Positions 25,211-32,119 of a stretch of DNA of 32,119 nucleotides are shown one piece after another. The DNA is from an uncultured Azospirillum sp. (GTDB taxonomy: Bacteria; Pseudomonadota; Alphaproteobacteria; Azospirillales; Azospirillaceae). Within the stretch, counting starts at the first letter, position 1. The number at the start of each line of letters is the position of its first letter. The position numbers were made by a program, and so were the translations under genes. The notes under the pieces are model-generated. The model saw nothing but the letters and a program-made list of their open reading frames with translations. It searched no databases and was not told the origin of the DNA. The stretch covers positions 1-32,119 of the forward strand of contig NZ_CAMLJP010000077.1 of the NCBI RefSeq assembly GCF_946480385.1, written 5' to 3'.

Positions 25211-25732
25211 ATGGACAGCATGCCCTACATCTTCGCCGGTCTGGTCGGCCTCGCCTCGCTGGCGGTGTCGCTGCTGCTGGCTCTGCGCCGCCTGAAGACG
25301 TCGGAGGAGCGGATCGCCACCGCGGTGTCGCGCAAGCAGACGCAGGTGGAGCGGATCAAGAAGGTCGCCCGCGTCACGCTGCAGCAGGCCCGCGACCTGC
25401 GCGACGCCAAGCGGCGCAAGGCGATGGCCGAGCTGGGCTGCGAGGATCTGGAACAGCGCCTGAAGGCCGCCGGCGCCTCCGACCGCCGCATCTATGTGCT
25501 GGACGACCGCCGCACCCAGAAGGACCAGGGCTGGCTCCTACGGGTGGTCAACATCGAATACGCCTCCCGCGTCAACGCCAGCCTGACCCCCACCGCGCTC
25601 GACAGCTGGAAGCGCGGCCGCCGCTTCCTGGTCTGGGCGCTGGACGAGAAGAAGGCCCGCGAAAAGGTCAACGCCCGCTTCCCGGAGAACAAGGGCTTCG
25701 CCGTCATGGGCGTTGAGTCCTATCTGGGGTGA
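25211..25732 (+). CDS. Membrane-anchored coiled-coil protein of unknown function (paralogue B)
   Basis: A 173-residue relative of the preceding gene. Layout: membrane segment (about 5-27, leading into RRLK), basic coiled-coil region (about 28-90), C-terminal domain with VVN at 112-114, SW at 132-133, VWA at 141-143, P158, GFAV at 162-165 and L172. Between VWA and the final Leu the two proteins align without gaps, with 10 identities in 32 residues by my hand count. From the V of VWA the P, G and L fall at +17, +21 and +31 in both. Start ATG 25211 follows AGAGGA (25199-25204) by 6 bases. The anchor's positive residues after the helix suggest the bulk is cytoplasmic. The function is unknown; a hetero-oligomer of the two proteins is a reasonable guess. 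Confidence 0.82.
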   Translation: MDSMPYIFAGLVGLASLAVSLLLALRRLKTSEERIATAVSRKQTQVERIKKVARVTLQQARDLRDAKRRKAMAELGCEDLEQRLKAAGASDRRIYVLDDRRTQKDQGWLLRVVNIEYASRVNASLTPTALDSWKRGRRFLVWALDEKKAREKVNARFPENKGFAVMGVESYLG

Positions 25733-25778
25733 GTGTCGGACGAGTGCGCTCGCCAGCCACTCCACCCCCGCCACAATA

Positions 25779-25808
25779 ATGACACAAGTCTTATTTTCGG
25801 ACTATCAT
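25779..25808 (+). promoter_or_regulatory. Candidate promoter of dnaE2
   Basis: ATGACA (25779-25784), an 18-base spacer and TATCAT (25803-25808), in an A/T-rich patch. No LexA box (GAAC/GTTC-N7 direct repeats) is seen in the gap. Confidence 0.5.
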
Positions 25809-25848
25809 CCCCACGCGCACCCATCCACGCGCGCCGGGGAGCCTTGCC

Positions 25849-28800
25849 ATGATCCGTTACGCCGAGTTGCAGGTCGCCACCAACTTCAGCTTTCTGGAAG
25901 GGGCATCGCACGCTGACGAGCTGGCGATGACGGCGGCGGCGCTGGGGCTGGCGGCGGTGGGGGTGACGGACCGCAATTCGCTGGCCGGCGTGGTGCAGAT
26001 GCACGCCGCGGCGAAGAAGGTCGGCATCCGGGCGCTGATCGGCTGCCGGCTGGACCTGACCGACGCCGACAGCCTGCTGGCCTACCCGACCGACCGCGCC
26101 GCCTATGCCCGGCTGTCGCGGCTGCTGACCCTGGGCAAGATGCGGGCGCCGAAGGGAGAGTGCTTCATCGCCCGCGCCGACGTGCTGGCCCATGCCGAGG
26201 GCATGCTGTTCCTGCTGCTCGGCCCCAACCAACGCGACGAGTCGTTCCTGCGCGAGTTGCGCGCCTGGCGCGGCGGGCTGGCGCGCGGGCAGCTCTATCT
26301 GGCGGCCAGCCACCGCTATCAGGGCGACGACGCCCGCCGACTGCGCTGGCTGGCCGGGCTGGCCGAGGCGGAGGGGGTGCCGCTGGTCGCCACCAACGAC
26401 GTGCTCTATCACGGCGCAGGGCGGCGGGCGCTGGCCGACGTGATGACCTGCATCCGCCACCACACCACCATCGACGAGGCCGGCTGGCGGCTGTCCGCCA
26501 ATGCCGAGCGCCACCTGAAGCCGGCCGTCGAGATGGTGCGCCTGTTCCGCGACCACCCCGACGCCGTCGCCCGCACGGCGGAGATCGCCGAGGCCTGCCG
26601 CTTCTCGCTGGACGAACTGTGCTACGAATACCCGGACGAGGTGGCGGAGGGCCGCGACCCGCAGGACACGCTGGTCACCCTGACCTGGGAGGGGGCGGCC
26701 AGGCGATATCCCGGCGGCATTCCCGACACGGTGCGCATGACGGTGGAGCGCGAACTGGCCCTGATCGCCGAGCAGCGCTATGCCCCTTACTTCCTGACCG
26801 TCCACGACATCGTCCGATTCGCCAGGGAAGCGGACATCCTGTGCCAGGGACGCGGCAGTGCGGCCAACTCCGCCGTCTGCTATTGCCTGGGCATCACGTC
26901 GGTCGATCCCACCGAAGTCGATCTTCTGTTCGAGCGCTTCATCTCCGCCGCCCGCGGCGAGCCACCCGACATCGACGTCGATTTCGAACATGAGCGGCGC
27001 GAGGAGGTGATCCAATACATCTACAGGAAGTACGGCCGCGCCCGCGCCGGCCTGACCGCCACCGTCATCCGCTATCGTGCCCGCAGCGCCCTGCGCGAAG
27101 TCGGCAAGGCGATGGGGCTGTCGGCCGATCTGGTGGCGCGGCTGACCGGCTCCATCTGGGGCTGGAGTCGCGACGGGGTCGACGAGGAACGCGCCCGCTC
27201 GCTCGGCGTCGACCCCAATGATCCAAGGCTCAAGCGCACGCTGGAACTGGCTCAGGAGCTGATCGGCTTTCCCCGCCATCTGTCGCAGCATGTCGGCGGC
27301 TTCGTCATCACCCGCGGCCCGCTGTCCGACCTCTGCCCGGTCGCCAACGCGGCGATGGAGGATCGCAGCACCATCGAATGGGACAAGGACGACATCGACG
27401 CACTGGGCATCCTGAAGGTCGACGTGCTGGCGCTGGGCATGCTGACCTGCATCCATCGCGCCTTCGACCTGATCGAGCAGGTGCACGGACAACGCTGGAC
27501 GCTCGCCACCCTGCCCCAGGACGATTCGGCGGTTTACGAGATGCTTGGGCGGGCCGACAGCCTGGGTGTCTTCCAGGTCGAAAGCCGCGCGCAGATGAGC
27601 ATGCTGCCCCGGCTGAAGCCGAAGACGTTCTACGATCTGGTGATCGAGGTCGCCATCGTCCGCCCCGGCCCGATCCAGGGCGGCATGGTGCACCCCTATC
27701 TGCGCCGCCGCAGCGGAGCGGAGGACATCACCTATCCGATGCCGGCGCTGAAACCGGTTCTCCACAGGACGCTGGGCGTGCCGCTGTTCCAGGAGCAGGC
27801 GATGAAGGTCGCCATGGTCGGTGCCGGTTTCAGCGCCGAGGAGGCCGACCAGCTGCGCCGCGCCATGGCGGCCTTCCGCAAGACCGGGCAGGTCCAGCTG
27901 TTCCACGACAAGTTCATCGCCGGCATGACCGCCAACGGCTGCGACCCAGCCTTCGCCGAGCGCTGCTTCAAGCAGATCGAGGGCTTCGGCGAGTATGGCT
28001 TCCCGGAAAGCCACGCCGCCAGCTTCGCCCTGCTGGTCTATGTCTCCGCCTGGATCAAGTGCCACCACCCCGCCATCTTCGCCGCCGCCCTGCTGAACAG
28101 CCAGCCGATGGGCTTCTACGCCCCCGCCCAGATCGTCCGCGACGCACGGGAGCATGGTGTGACCGTGCTGCCGCCGGATGTGAACCTGTCGGGGTGGGAT
28201 TGTGCGGTGGAAGGCTTTTCGTCCCTCCGCCTCGGCCTCCGCCTCATCAAGGGCTTCGCCGAGTCGCACGCCGACTCGATCGTCTTCTCCCGCGCCGGCG
28301 GCTATCGCGACCCCTACGACCTGTGGCGGCGCGCCCGCCTGCCGGTTGCGGCCCTGGAAAAGCTCGCAAAGGCCGACGCCTTCCGCTCCGTCGGGCTGGA
28401 TCGCCGGGCGGCGCTGTGGGCGGTGCGGGCGCTGGGCGACCAGCCACTGCCGCTGTTCGCCCGCCTCGACGGCCCCCAGTACAATCCAATGGCCGAGGAA
28501 CCCGAGGCGCCGCTGCCGGCCATGGCGCTGGGGGAGCATGTGGTGATGGATTACGGCAGCCTGTCGCTGTCCTTGAAGGCCCACCCGCTGTCGCTGCTGC
28601 GCGACGGCCTGCCCGGCGTCACTCCGGCGGAGCGCCTGGCCGGGACGCGCGACGGCCGGCGCCTGACCACCGCCGGCCTCGTTCTGGTCCGTCAGCGGCC
28701 GGGCAGCGCCGAGGGCGTCGTCTTCATCACGCTGGAGGACGAGACCGGAGTGGCCAACCTCGTCGTCATGCCCGACGCCTTCGAAACCTTCCGCCGCCCG

Positions 28801-28983
28801 ATCATGACCGCCCGGCTGATGGCCGCCACCGGCCGGGTGCAGAACCACGAGGGCGTCGTGCATCTGCGTGTGGAATCGCTGATCGACCTGACCCACCGGC
28901 TGGCCGAACTGACCGGCGAGGATCGCTCCGCCCCTCCCAATGAGACTCAGGCCCCCTTCCCCAAGGGCCGCAATTTTCATTGA
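25849..28983 (+). CDS. dnaE2: Error-prone DNA polymerase DnaE2 (ImuC)
   Basis: C-family polymerase used in damage-induced mutagenesis, usually with ImuA and ImuB; 1044 residues, typical of DnaE2. The N-terminal PHP domain begins YAELQVATNFSFLEGASH, the DnaE2 form in which the metal-binding HxH of DnaE is lost. The catalytic aspartates are Asp376 and Asp378 (PDIDVDF) and Asp525 (LKVDVLALG). The fingers and beta-binding region follow, then an OB fold near 940-990 (AGLVLVRQRPGS...FITLEDETG). The C-terminus ends in KGRNFH, as is usual for DnaE2. The start ATG 25849 has GGGGAG (25836-25841). No imuA or imuB gene adjoins it: upstream is the coiled-coil pair and downstream a VOC protein. A replicative DnaE would be longer, so the call is firm. 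Confidence 0.95.
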   Translation: MIRYAELQVATNFSFLEGASHADELAMTAAALGLAAVGVTDRNSLAGVVQMHAAAKKVGIRALIGCRLDLTDADSLLAYPTDRAAYARLSRLLTLGKMRAPKGECFIARADVLAHAEGMLFLLLGPNQRDESFLRELRAWRGGLARGQLYLAASHRYQGDDARRLRWLAGLAEAEGVPLVATNDVLYHGAGRRALADVMTCIRHHTTIDEAGWRLSANAERHLKPAVEMVRLFRDHPDAVARTAEIAEACRFSLDELCYEYPDEVAEGRDPQDTLVTLTWEGAARRYPGGIPDTVRMTVERELALIAEQRYAPYFLTVHDIVRFAREADILCQGRGSAANSAVCYCLGITSVDPTEVDLLFERFISAARGEPPDIDVDFEHERREEVIQYIYRKYGRARAGLTATVIRYRARSALREVGKAMGLSADLVARLTGSIWGWSRDGVDEERARSLGVDPNDPRLKRTLELAQELIGFPRHLSQHVGGFVITRGPLSDLCPVANAAMEDRSTIEWDKDDIDALGILKVDVLALGMLTCIHRAFDLIEQVHGQRWTLATLPQDDSAVYEMLGRADSLGVFQVESRAQMSMLPRLKPKTFYDLVIEVAIVRPGPIQGGMVHPYLRRRSGAEDITYPMPALKPVLHRTLGVPLFQEQAMKVAMVGAGFSAEEADQLRRAMAAFRKTGQVQLFHDKFIAGMTANGCDPAFAERCFKQIEGFGEYGFPESHAASFALLVYVSAWIKCHHPAIFAAALLNSQPMGFYAPAQIVRDAREHGVTVLPPDVNLSGWDCAVEGFSSLRLGLRLIKGFAESHADSIVFSRAGGYRDPYDLWRRARLPVAALEKLAKADAFRSVGLDRRAALWAVRALGDQPLPLFARLDGPQYNPMAEEPEAPLPAMALGEHVVMDYGSLSLSLKAHPLSLLRDGLPGVTPAERLAGTRDGRRLTTAGLVLVRQRPGSAEGVVFITLEDETGVANLVVMPDAFETFRRPIMTARLMAATGRVQNHEGVVHLRVESLIDLTHRLAELTGEDRSAPPNETQAPFPKGRNFH

Positions 28984-29002
28984 AGGGTCCGGCCATTTTA
29001 AT
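28974..29002 (+). promoter_or_regulatory. Candidate promoter of the VOC-WYL operon
   Basis: TTTTCA (28974-28979), a 17-base spacer and TTTAAT (28997-29002), the latter matching five of six consensus bases. It overlaps the end of dnaE2. The predicted start, about 29009, precedes the paired segments of the leader. Confidence 0.4.
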
Positions 29003-29016
29003 TCAGCCGGCCGATT

Positions 29017-29107
29017 GCTCCTGACATCACGCTGTCAGGAGGGGGTGTGCTATCAAGAGGGCGTGCCGGCACGAACCACGAACATCCCCTTCCCCTCTGT
29101 CAGGAGC
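29017..29107 (+). promoter_or_regulatory. Leader with mutually exclusive pairings, or an operator dyad
   Basis: CTCCTGACA (29018-29026) is complementary to TGTCAGGAG at 29033-29041 (6-base loop) and also to an identical TGTCAGGAG at 29098-29106, which includes the ribosome binding site of the VOC gene. With the distal copy the match grows to 10 bases (29017-29026 with 29098-29107). In RNA, one pairing would leave the ribosome site free and the other would hide it. In DNA, the proximal dyad could be an operator for the nearby WYL regulator. Both readings are inference. Confidence 0.45.
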
Positions 29108-29114
29108 CAATCCC

Positions 29115-29492
29115 ATGAACATCCCGCACGTCGTCACTTGGTTCGAAATCCCGGTCACCGATCTCGCCCGCGCCGTCGGCTTCTACGAGACCGTCTTCGC
29201 CGCCAAGATGGTTCAGGAGCCCTGCCCCAGCGGCATGACCATGGCCGTCTTCCCGGCCGAGGGCACCGCCGTCAAGGGCTGCCTGATCCAGCACGAGGCC
29301 TGCAAGCCCAGCGCCAACGGCACCACCGTCTATCTGAACGGCGGCGACGACCTGTCCGCCCCGCTGGCCCGTGCCGAGCAGGCCGGCGCCACCATCGTCG
29401 TGCCGAAGACGCTGATCACCCCGGAAATCGGCTATTTCGCCCAGTTCATCGACAGCGAGGGCAACCGCGTCGGTCTCTATTCGATGCACTGA
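29115..29492 (+). CDS. VOC (vicinal oxygen chelate) family protein
   Basis: A 125-residue protein of the glyoxalase/bleomycin-resistance/dioxygenase superfamily. It has the two beta-alpha-beta-beta-beta halves: the opening WFEIPVTDLARAVGFYETVF, and the closing PEIGYFAQFIDSEGNRVGLYS. His5, and Glu119-like positions in the final strand pair, are the usual places for metal ligands, but whether metal binds is unclear. The reaction is unknown. It is followed after 23 bases by a WYL regulator gene, a pairing seen elsewhere, so that regulator likely controls it. Start ATG 29115 follows AGGAG (29102-29106) by 8 bases; that site is part of a repeated, pairable sequence. Confidence 0.88.
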   Translation: MNIPHVVTWFEIPVTDLARAVGFYETVFAAKMVQEPCPSGMTMAVFPAEGTAVKGCLIQHEACKPSANGTTVYLNGGDDLSAPLARAEQAGATIVVPKTLITPEIGYFAQFIDSEGNRVGLYSMH

Positions 29493-29515
29493 CCTCACCC
29501 GCCGGAGCCGCCGCC

Positions 29516-30211
29516 ATGCGCCGCGCCGACCGTCTGTTCCAGATCGTCCAGCATCTCCGCAAGGGGCGGCTGGTGACGGCTGCCGAGCTGGCGCGCTGCC
29601 TGGAGGTGTCGGAGCGCACCGTCTACCGCGACATGCGCGACCTCGCCTCCTCCGGTGTGCCGGTGGAGGGCGAGGCCGGCGTCGGCTATCTGCTGCGCGA
29701 CGGCTACGACCTGCCGCCGCTGATGTTCACCCGGGACGAGGTGGAAGCGCTGGTGGTCGGCGCCCGCCTCGCTCGTGCCTGGGTCGGCGGCGGTCTGGCC
29801 GATGCCGCCGCCCGCGCGCTCGACAAGGTGGAGGCGGTGGTGCCGGAGGCGCGGCGGCGCGAACTGGCCGACAGCCGCGTCTTCGTCCCCGACTTCTCGT
29901 TTCCCGCCCCCTTGCGCGAGCGGATGGACGTGCTGCGCTGCGCCATCAACGCCAGGCGGGTCGTGCTGTTCGACTACCGGCGCGAGGACGGAACCCATTC
30001 CGCCCGCGCGGTCCAGCCGCTGGGCCTGTTCTTCTGGGGCAGGGTGTGGACGCTGGGCGCCTGGTGCGAACTGCGCGAGGAATTCCGCAGCTTCCGCATC
30101 GACCGCATGCAAACCCTGCTGGCGCTGGAGCGCCGATTCGACGAGATCCCCGGCCGCGGCCTGGACGACTATCTCGCCCGCTGGCGGCAGGAGGGCTGTC
30201 CACGCGGGTGA
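29516..30211 (+). CDS. HTH-WYL transcriptional regulator (YafY type)
   Basis: A 231-residue DNA-binding regulator. The N-terminal winged helix-turn-helix (1-60) has RADRLFQIVQHLRKGRLVTA and the recognition segment VSERTVYRDMRDLASSGVPV (31-50). The WYL sensor domain (about 135-200) has 'INARRVVLFDYRREDG' and 'RAVQPLGLFFWGRVWTLGAWC', where the WYL triad is modified to WTL/GAW. Such proteins bind a small molecule or nucleic acid through WYL. Start ATG 29516 follows GGAG (29504-29507) by 8 bases. It sits directly after the VOC gene and is probably co-transcribed. Likely targets are its own operon through the dyad at 29018-29041. Confidence 0.92.
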   Translation: MRRADRLFQIVQHLRKGRLVTAAELARCLEVSERTVYRDMRDLASSGVPVEGEAGVGYLLRDGYDLPPLMFTRDEVEALVVGARLARAWVGGGLADAAARALDKVEAVVPEARRRELADSRVFVPDFSFPAPLRERMDVLRCAINARRVVLFDYRREDGTHSARAVQPLGLFFWGRVWTLGAWCELREEFRSFRIDRMQTLLALERRFDEIPGRGLDDYLARWRQEGCPRG

Positions 30212-30227
30212 GGGGGGCATCCGCAGG

Positions 30228-30695
30228 TCACTCCACCAGCTTGACCTCCGTCGTCGCCACGCCCGACGCCCCGACCGCCACCGCGTAATCGTCGAAGCCC
30301 GGCGGGCCGAAGCTGCCGCGGGCAGAGCGGCTGAAACCGTGCGGTTCGGCGGGGATACCGAACAGGCCGGTGGCAAGCTCGCCGTTGTTGTCCAAATCCT
30401 GGAAGGCGATCAGCCCGTAGCGGCCGGCCGGCAGATCGGGGAAGACCACCTGCAGCTCCGGCCCCAGCGCAGCGACGAAATAGCCGGCGCGCGGCGCCTT
30501 CGCCTTCTGCGCCTCTGCACTGTCGAACAGCGCGACCATCACCTTGCCTTGATTGGGCTTGACGTTGCGGACGGTTGCGCGAAGCTCCCCCGCGGCGGCC
30601 GGACCAGCGGCGGCCAGTGCCAGCAGAGCCACTGTCACCGTTCCTGGGGCGACCATCCTTGCAGACCAACGCGCAACCCAACGCCGAACCCTCAT
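30228..30695 (-). CDS. Secreted DUF2141 family protein
   Basis: A 155-residue exported protein of unknown function. The signal peptide covers about 1-35 (Arg-rich start, hydrophobic core VTVALLALAAA, cleavage after AAA). The DUF2141 domain follows with VMVALFDS, LPAGRYGLIAFQDLDNNGEL, then 'FGIPAEPHGFSRSARGSFGPPGFDDY', which is the family's main motif. The beta-rich fold probably works in the periplasm. The start at 30695 is chosen from the GGGGAGG ribosome binding site a few bases upstream; Met 30656 would cut the signal peptide. Its 5' end overlaps the probable start of the divergent LytTR gene. Confidence 0.88.
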   Translation of the reverse strand: MRVRRWVARWSARMVAPGTVTVALLALAAAGPAAAGELRATVRNVKPNQGKVMVALFDSAEAQKAKAPRAGYFVAALGPELQVVFPDLPAGRYGLIAFQDLDNNGELATGLFGIPAEPHGFSRSARGSFGPPGFDDYAVAVGASGVATTEVKLVE

Positions 30696-31531
30696 CTCCC
30701 GCCCTCCCCTGGCAGCCCCCGCCCGTTCCCTATGGCCGGCGCGTGCTGCGCCGCCGCCTGCCGTTGCTGGCCACCTCCATCCTAGCATTGGCTCTGCTGG
30801 GACCGTTCGGCACCTTCCGTGAAATGGGCTTCGCCGTCCGGCTTGCCTACTGGGGTGGGTTGATCGCCACCGGCTGGTCGATGTTCGAGCTGGTGATTCT
30901 GGTCGCCCGCCGCGTGCTGCCGAACTTGGAGCGCACATGGCCGCTGATGCTGGCTGCGGCGTTCCTGACCGTCAGCGTCGTGCAGACCCTGGTGGTCGCC
31001 CTGCTGGAAATCCGGTTGCGCGGCGAGGATTTCCTCACCCCCGCCGGGCTGGCCGAACTGTATGGCTATGTGCTGGTCATCACCACGCTGGTGTCAGCCC
31101 TGCCGGTGTGGCTGGAACTGCGCGAGCACGGAGTCGTCAGCCACCGACCCTCCGCCCCGCCGCAAGCGCCCATCACTGGCGGCGAACCGACCGCCAACCG
31201 CCCGGCCCCCTTCCTCGACCGCATTCCGGCCAAGCTGGGGCGCGACCTGCTGGCGCTGGAGATGGAGGATCATTACGTCCGCGTCCACACCGCGCTGGGC
31301 AGCGACCTGATCCTGATGCGGATGCGCGATGCGGTGGCGGAGCTGGAGGGCATCGACGGCCGGCAGGTCCACCGCTCCTATTGGGTCGCGGCATCGGCGG
31401 TCGCGGCGGTGGAGCGCAAGCCGGACGGCAAGCTGTCGCTGCGTCTGACCAACGGCCTGCTGGTCCCGGTCAGCCGCACCCACGCGCCCTCGGTGCGTGC
31501 CGCCGGCTGGGTCGAGAAAGTAGTCTCCTAA
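30659..31531 (+). CDS. Membrane-bound LytTR-type transcriptional regulator
   Basis: A 290-residue protein with four membrane helices (about 34-52, 60-82, 94-116 and 133-153) followed by a cytoplasmic LytTR DNA-binding domain (about 185-285). The LytTR segment has 'LLALEMEDHYVRVHT' (196-210), 'VHRSYWVA' (237-244) and the closing VSRTHAP. It should sense something at the membrane and bind DNA through LytTR; it has no receiver domain. The start is uncertain: no ATG lies before the first helix. Candidates are TTG 30659, used here, and GTG 30743, neither with a clear ribosome binding site. With TTG 30659 the gene overlaps the divergent DUF2141 gene by 37 bases. Confidence 0.82.
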   Translation: MQTNAQPNAEPSSPALPWQPPPVPYGRRVLRRRLPLLATSILALALLGPFGTFREMGFAVRLAYWGGLIATGWSMFELVILVARRVLPNLERTWPLMLAAAFLTVSVVQTLVVALLEIRLRGEDFLTPAGLAELYGYVLVITTLVSALPVWLELREHGVVSHRPSAPPQAPITGGEPTANRPAPFLDRIPAKLGRDLLALEMEDHYVRVHTALGSDLILMRMRDAVAELEGIDGRQVHRSYWVAASAVAAVERKPDGKLSLRLTNGLLVPVSRTHAPSVRAAGWVEKVVS

Positions 31532-31537
31532 ACGCCC

Positions 31538-32119
31538 CTAAACGCCTTCTCCGCGGAAGGGGCGGGACAGCAGCCCGTCGATGGTCTCGTCCAGCCCGGC
31601 GCCGCGGTTCAGGATGGCGTCGACCGCGGTGCAGATCGGCATGTCGACGCCCAGCTTCGCCGCCAGCCCGACCACCGCGGCGGCGGTATAGACGCCCTCC
31701 GCCACCGACCGCCGCGCCGCCAGGATCTCGGCCAGCGACTTGCCCTCGCCCAGCGCCGCCCCCAGCGACATGTTGCGCGACTGCAGGCTGGAGCAGGTCA
31801 GCGTCAGGTCGCCCAGCCCGGACAGCCCCATCAGCGTCTCCGCCCGGCCGCCGAGCGCCAGCGCCAGCCGGGTGATCTCCGCCAGCCCGCGGGTGATCAG
31901 CGCGGCGCGCGCGTTGTCGCCCAGCCGCCGACCCTCGACCACACCGCAGGCGATGGCCAGCACATTCTTCACCGCCCCGCCGATCTGCGAGCCGACGACG
32001 TCGTCCGAGCGGTAGGGCCTGAAGGTGCGGCTGCCCAGCGCCGTGACCAGCGCCGTGCCCAGCGCCTCGTCGGCACAGGCCAGCGTCACCGCCGTCGGCA
32101 GCCCGCGCGCCACCTCCGC
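31538..32119 (-). CDS. gpsA: Glycerol-3-phosphate dehydrogenase [NAD(P)+], partial
   Basis: Makes sn-glycerol 3-phosphate from dihydroxyacetone phosphate for phospholipid synthesis; cytosolic. Only the C-terminal 193 or so residues are in the window; the N-terminal NAD(P)-binding part lies beyond 32119. The visible part begins [14 protein letters not shown], then has [17 protein letters not shown] (with the catalytic Lys) and '[22 protein letters not shown]' (the substrate site with the family's R-x-x-L-I-T-R-G). '[12 protein letters not shown]' follows. The reading frame is open to the edge. The stop at 31538-31540 is 6 bases after the LytTR stop, so the two genes converge closely. Confidence 0.95.
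   Translation of the reverse strand, partial: AEVARGLPTAVTLACADEALGTALVTALGSRTFRPYRSDDVVGSQIGGAVKNVLAIACGVVEGRRLGDNARAALITRGLAEITRLALALGGRAETLMGLSGLGDLTLTCSSLQSRNMSLGAALGEGKSLAEILAARRSVAEGVYTAAAVVGLAAKLGVDMPICTAVDAILNRGAGLDETIDGLLSRPFRGEGV

Noticed and set aside
25733..25848. LexA box before dnaE2
   Set aside because: No GTTC or GAAC tetramer pair occurs in this gap by eye.
25720..28980. A 1086-codon open frame on the minus strand across dnaE2
   Set aside because: It is the mirror of a real gene in GC-rich DNA. The translation is low-complexity (Gln, His, Gly, Val) with no motif, while the plus strand encodes an intact DnaE2.

Overview
The window is a high-GC, gene-dense stretch of chromosome. 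It most likely comes from an alphaproteobacterium of the Rhodospirillales, Azospirillum or a close relative. That placement is an inference from the GC-rich codon use, the alphaproteobacterial form of several proteins (PheA with an ACT 'LESYM' motif, a phasin with an Ala/Pro/Lys tail, a Yej transporter with its own binding proteins) and promoters of the form TTGAC(A/G)-N17-(C)TATAT. No rRNA, tRNA, CRISPR array, prophage or insertion sequence was seen. Almost everything is housekeeping or metabolic, and no gap between genes exceeds about 260 bases.

Layout. 1-3906: pheA (phenylalanine synthesis), a small unknown protein, nudC (minus strand), then hisN with an unknown partner gene. 3926-11874: a Yej-type peptide ABC transporter locus with two tandem binding-protein paralogues, permeases yejB and yejE, and the double ATPase yejF. 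A 139-bp hairpin-type repeat sits between yejE and yejF. 11943-14420: meaB, a phasin gene with a PhaR-like promoter, and rpmB. 14588-16092: recX (minus) divergent from an ABC-2 permease that is preceded by three 12-bp tandem repeats. 16130-19430: argD-argF, overlapping by 4 bases, then hslO. 19474-20125: a parDE toxin-antitoxin pair with a palindromic operator. 20250-23180: a lipoprotein, a small unknown protein and kup (minus). 23425-25732: a receiver-GGDEF protein with a degenerate active site, a parS-like site, and two adjacent membrane-anchored coiled-coil genes that are paralogues of each other. 25849-30211: a stand-alone dnaE2, then a VOC protein plus a WYL regulator behind an unusual leader. 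30228-32119: a secreted DUF2141 protein (minus), a membrane LytTR regulator, and the end of gpsA (minus, cut by the window edge).

How genes work together. The yej genes form a complete importer: two periplasmic receptors, two permeases and one fused ATPase. argD and argF act in arginine synthesis and share a strong promoter. The VOC and WYL genes look like one transcription unit, and so do hisN with the gene after it.

No obvious new multi-gene system is present. The items most worth a second look are: (1) the paralogous TM/coiled-coil pair at 24629-25732; (2) the GGAEF protein that keeps an inhibitory-site RxxD motif; (3) the 5' leader of the VOC gene, where one segment can pair either with a nearby copy or with the ribosome binding site; (4) the twin TGC-ACC-GCA boxes at the phasin promoter; (5) the parS-like 16-mer; and (6) a dnaE2 with neither imuAB nor a visible LexA box.
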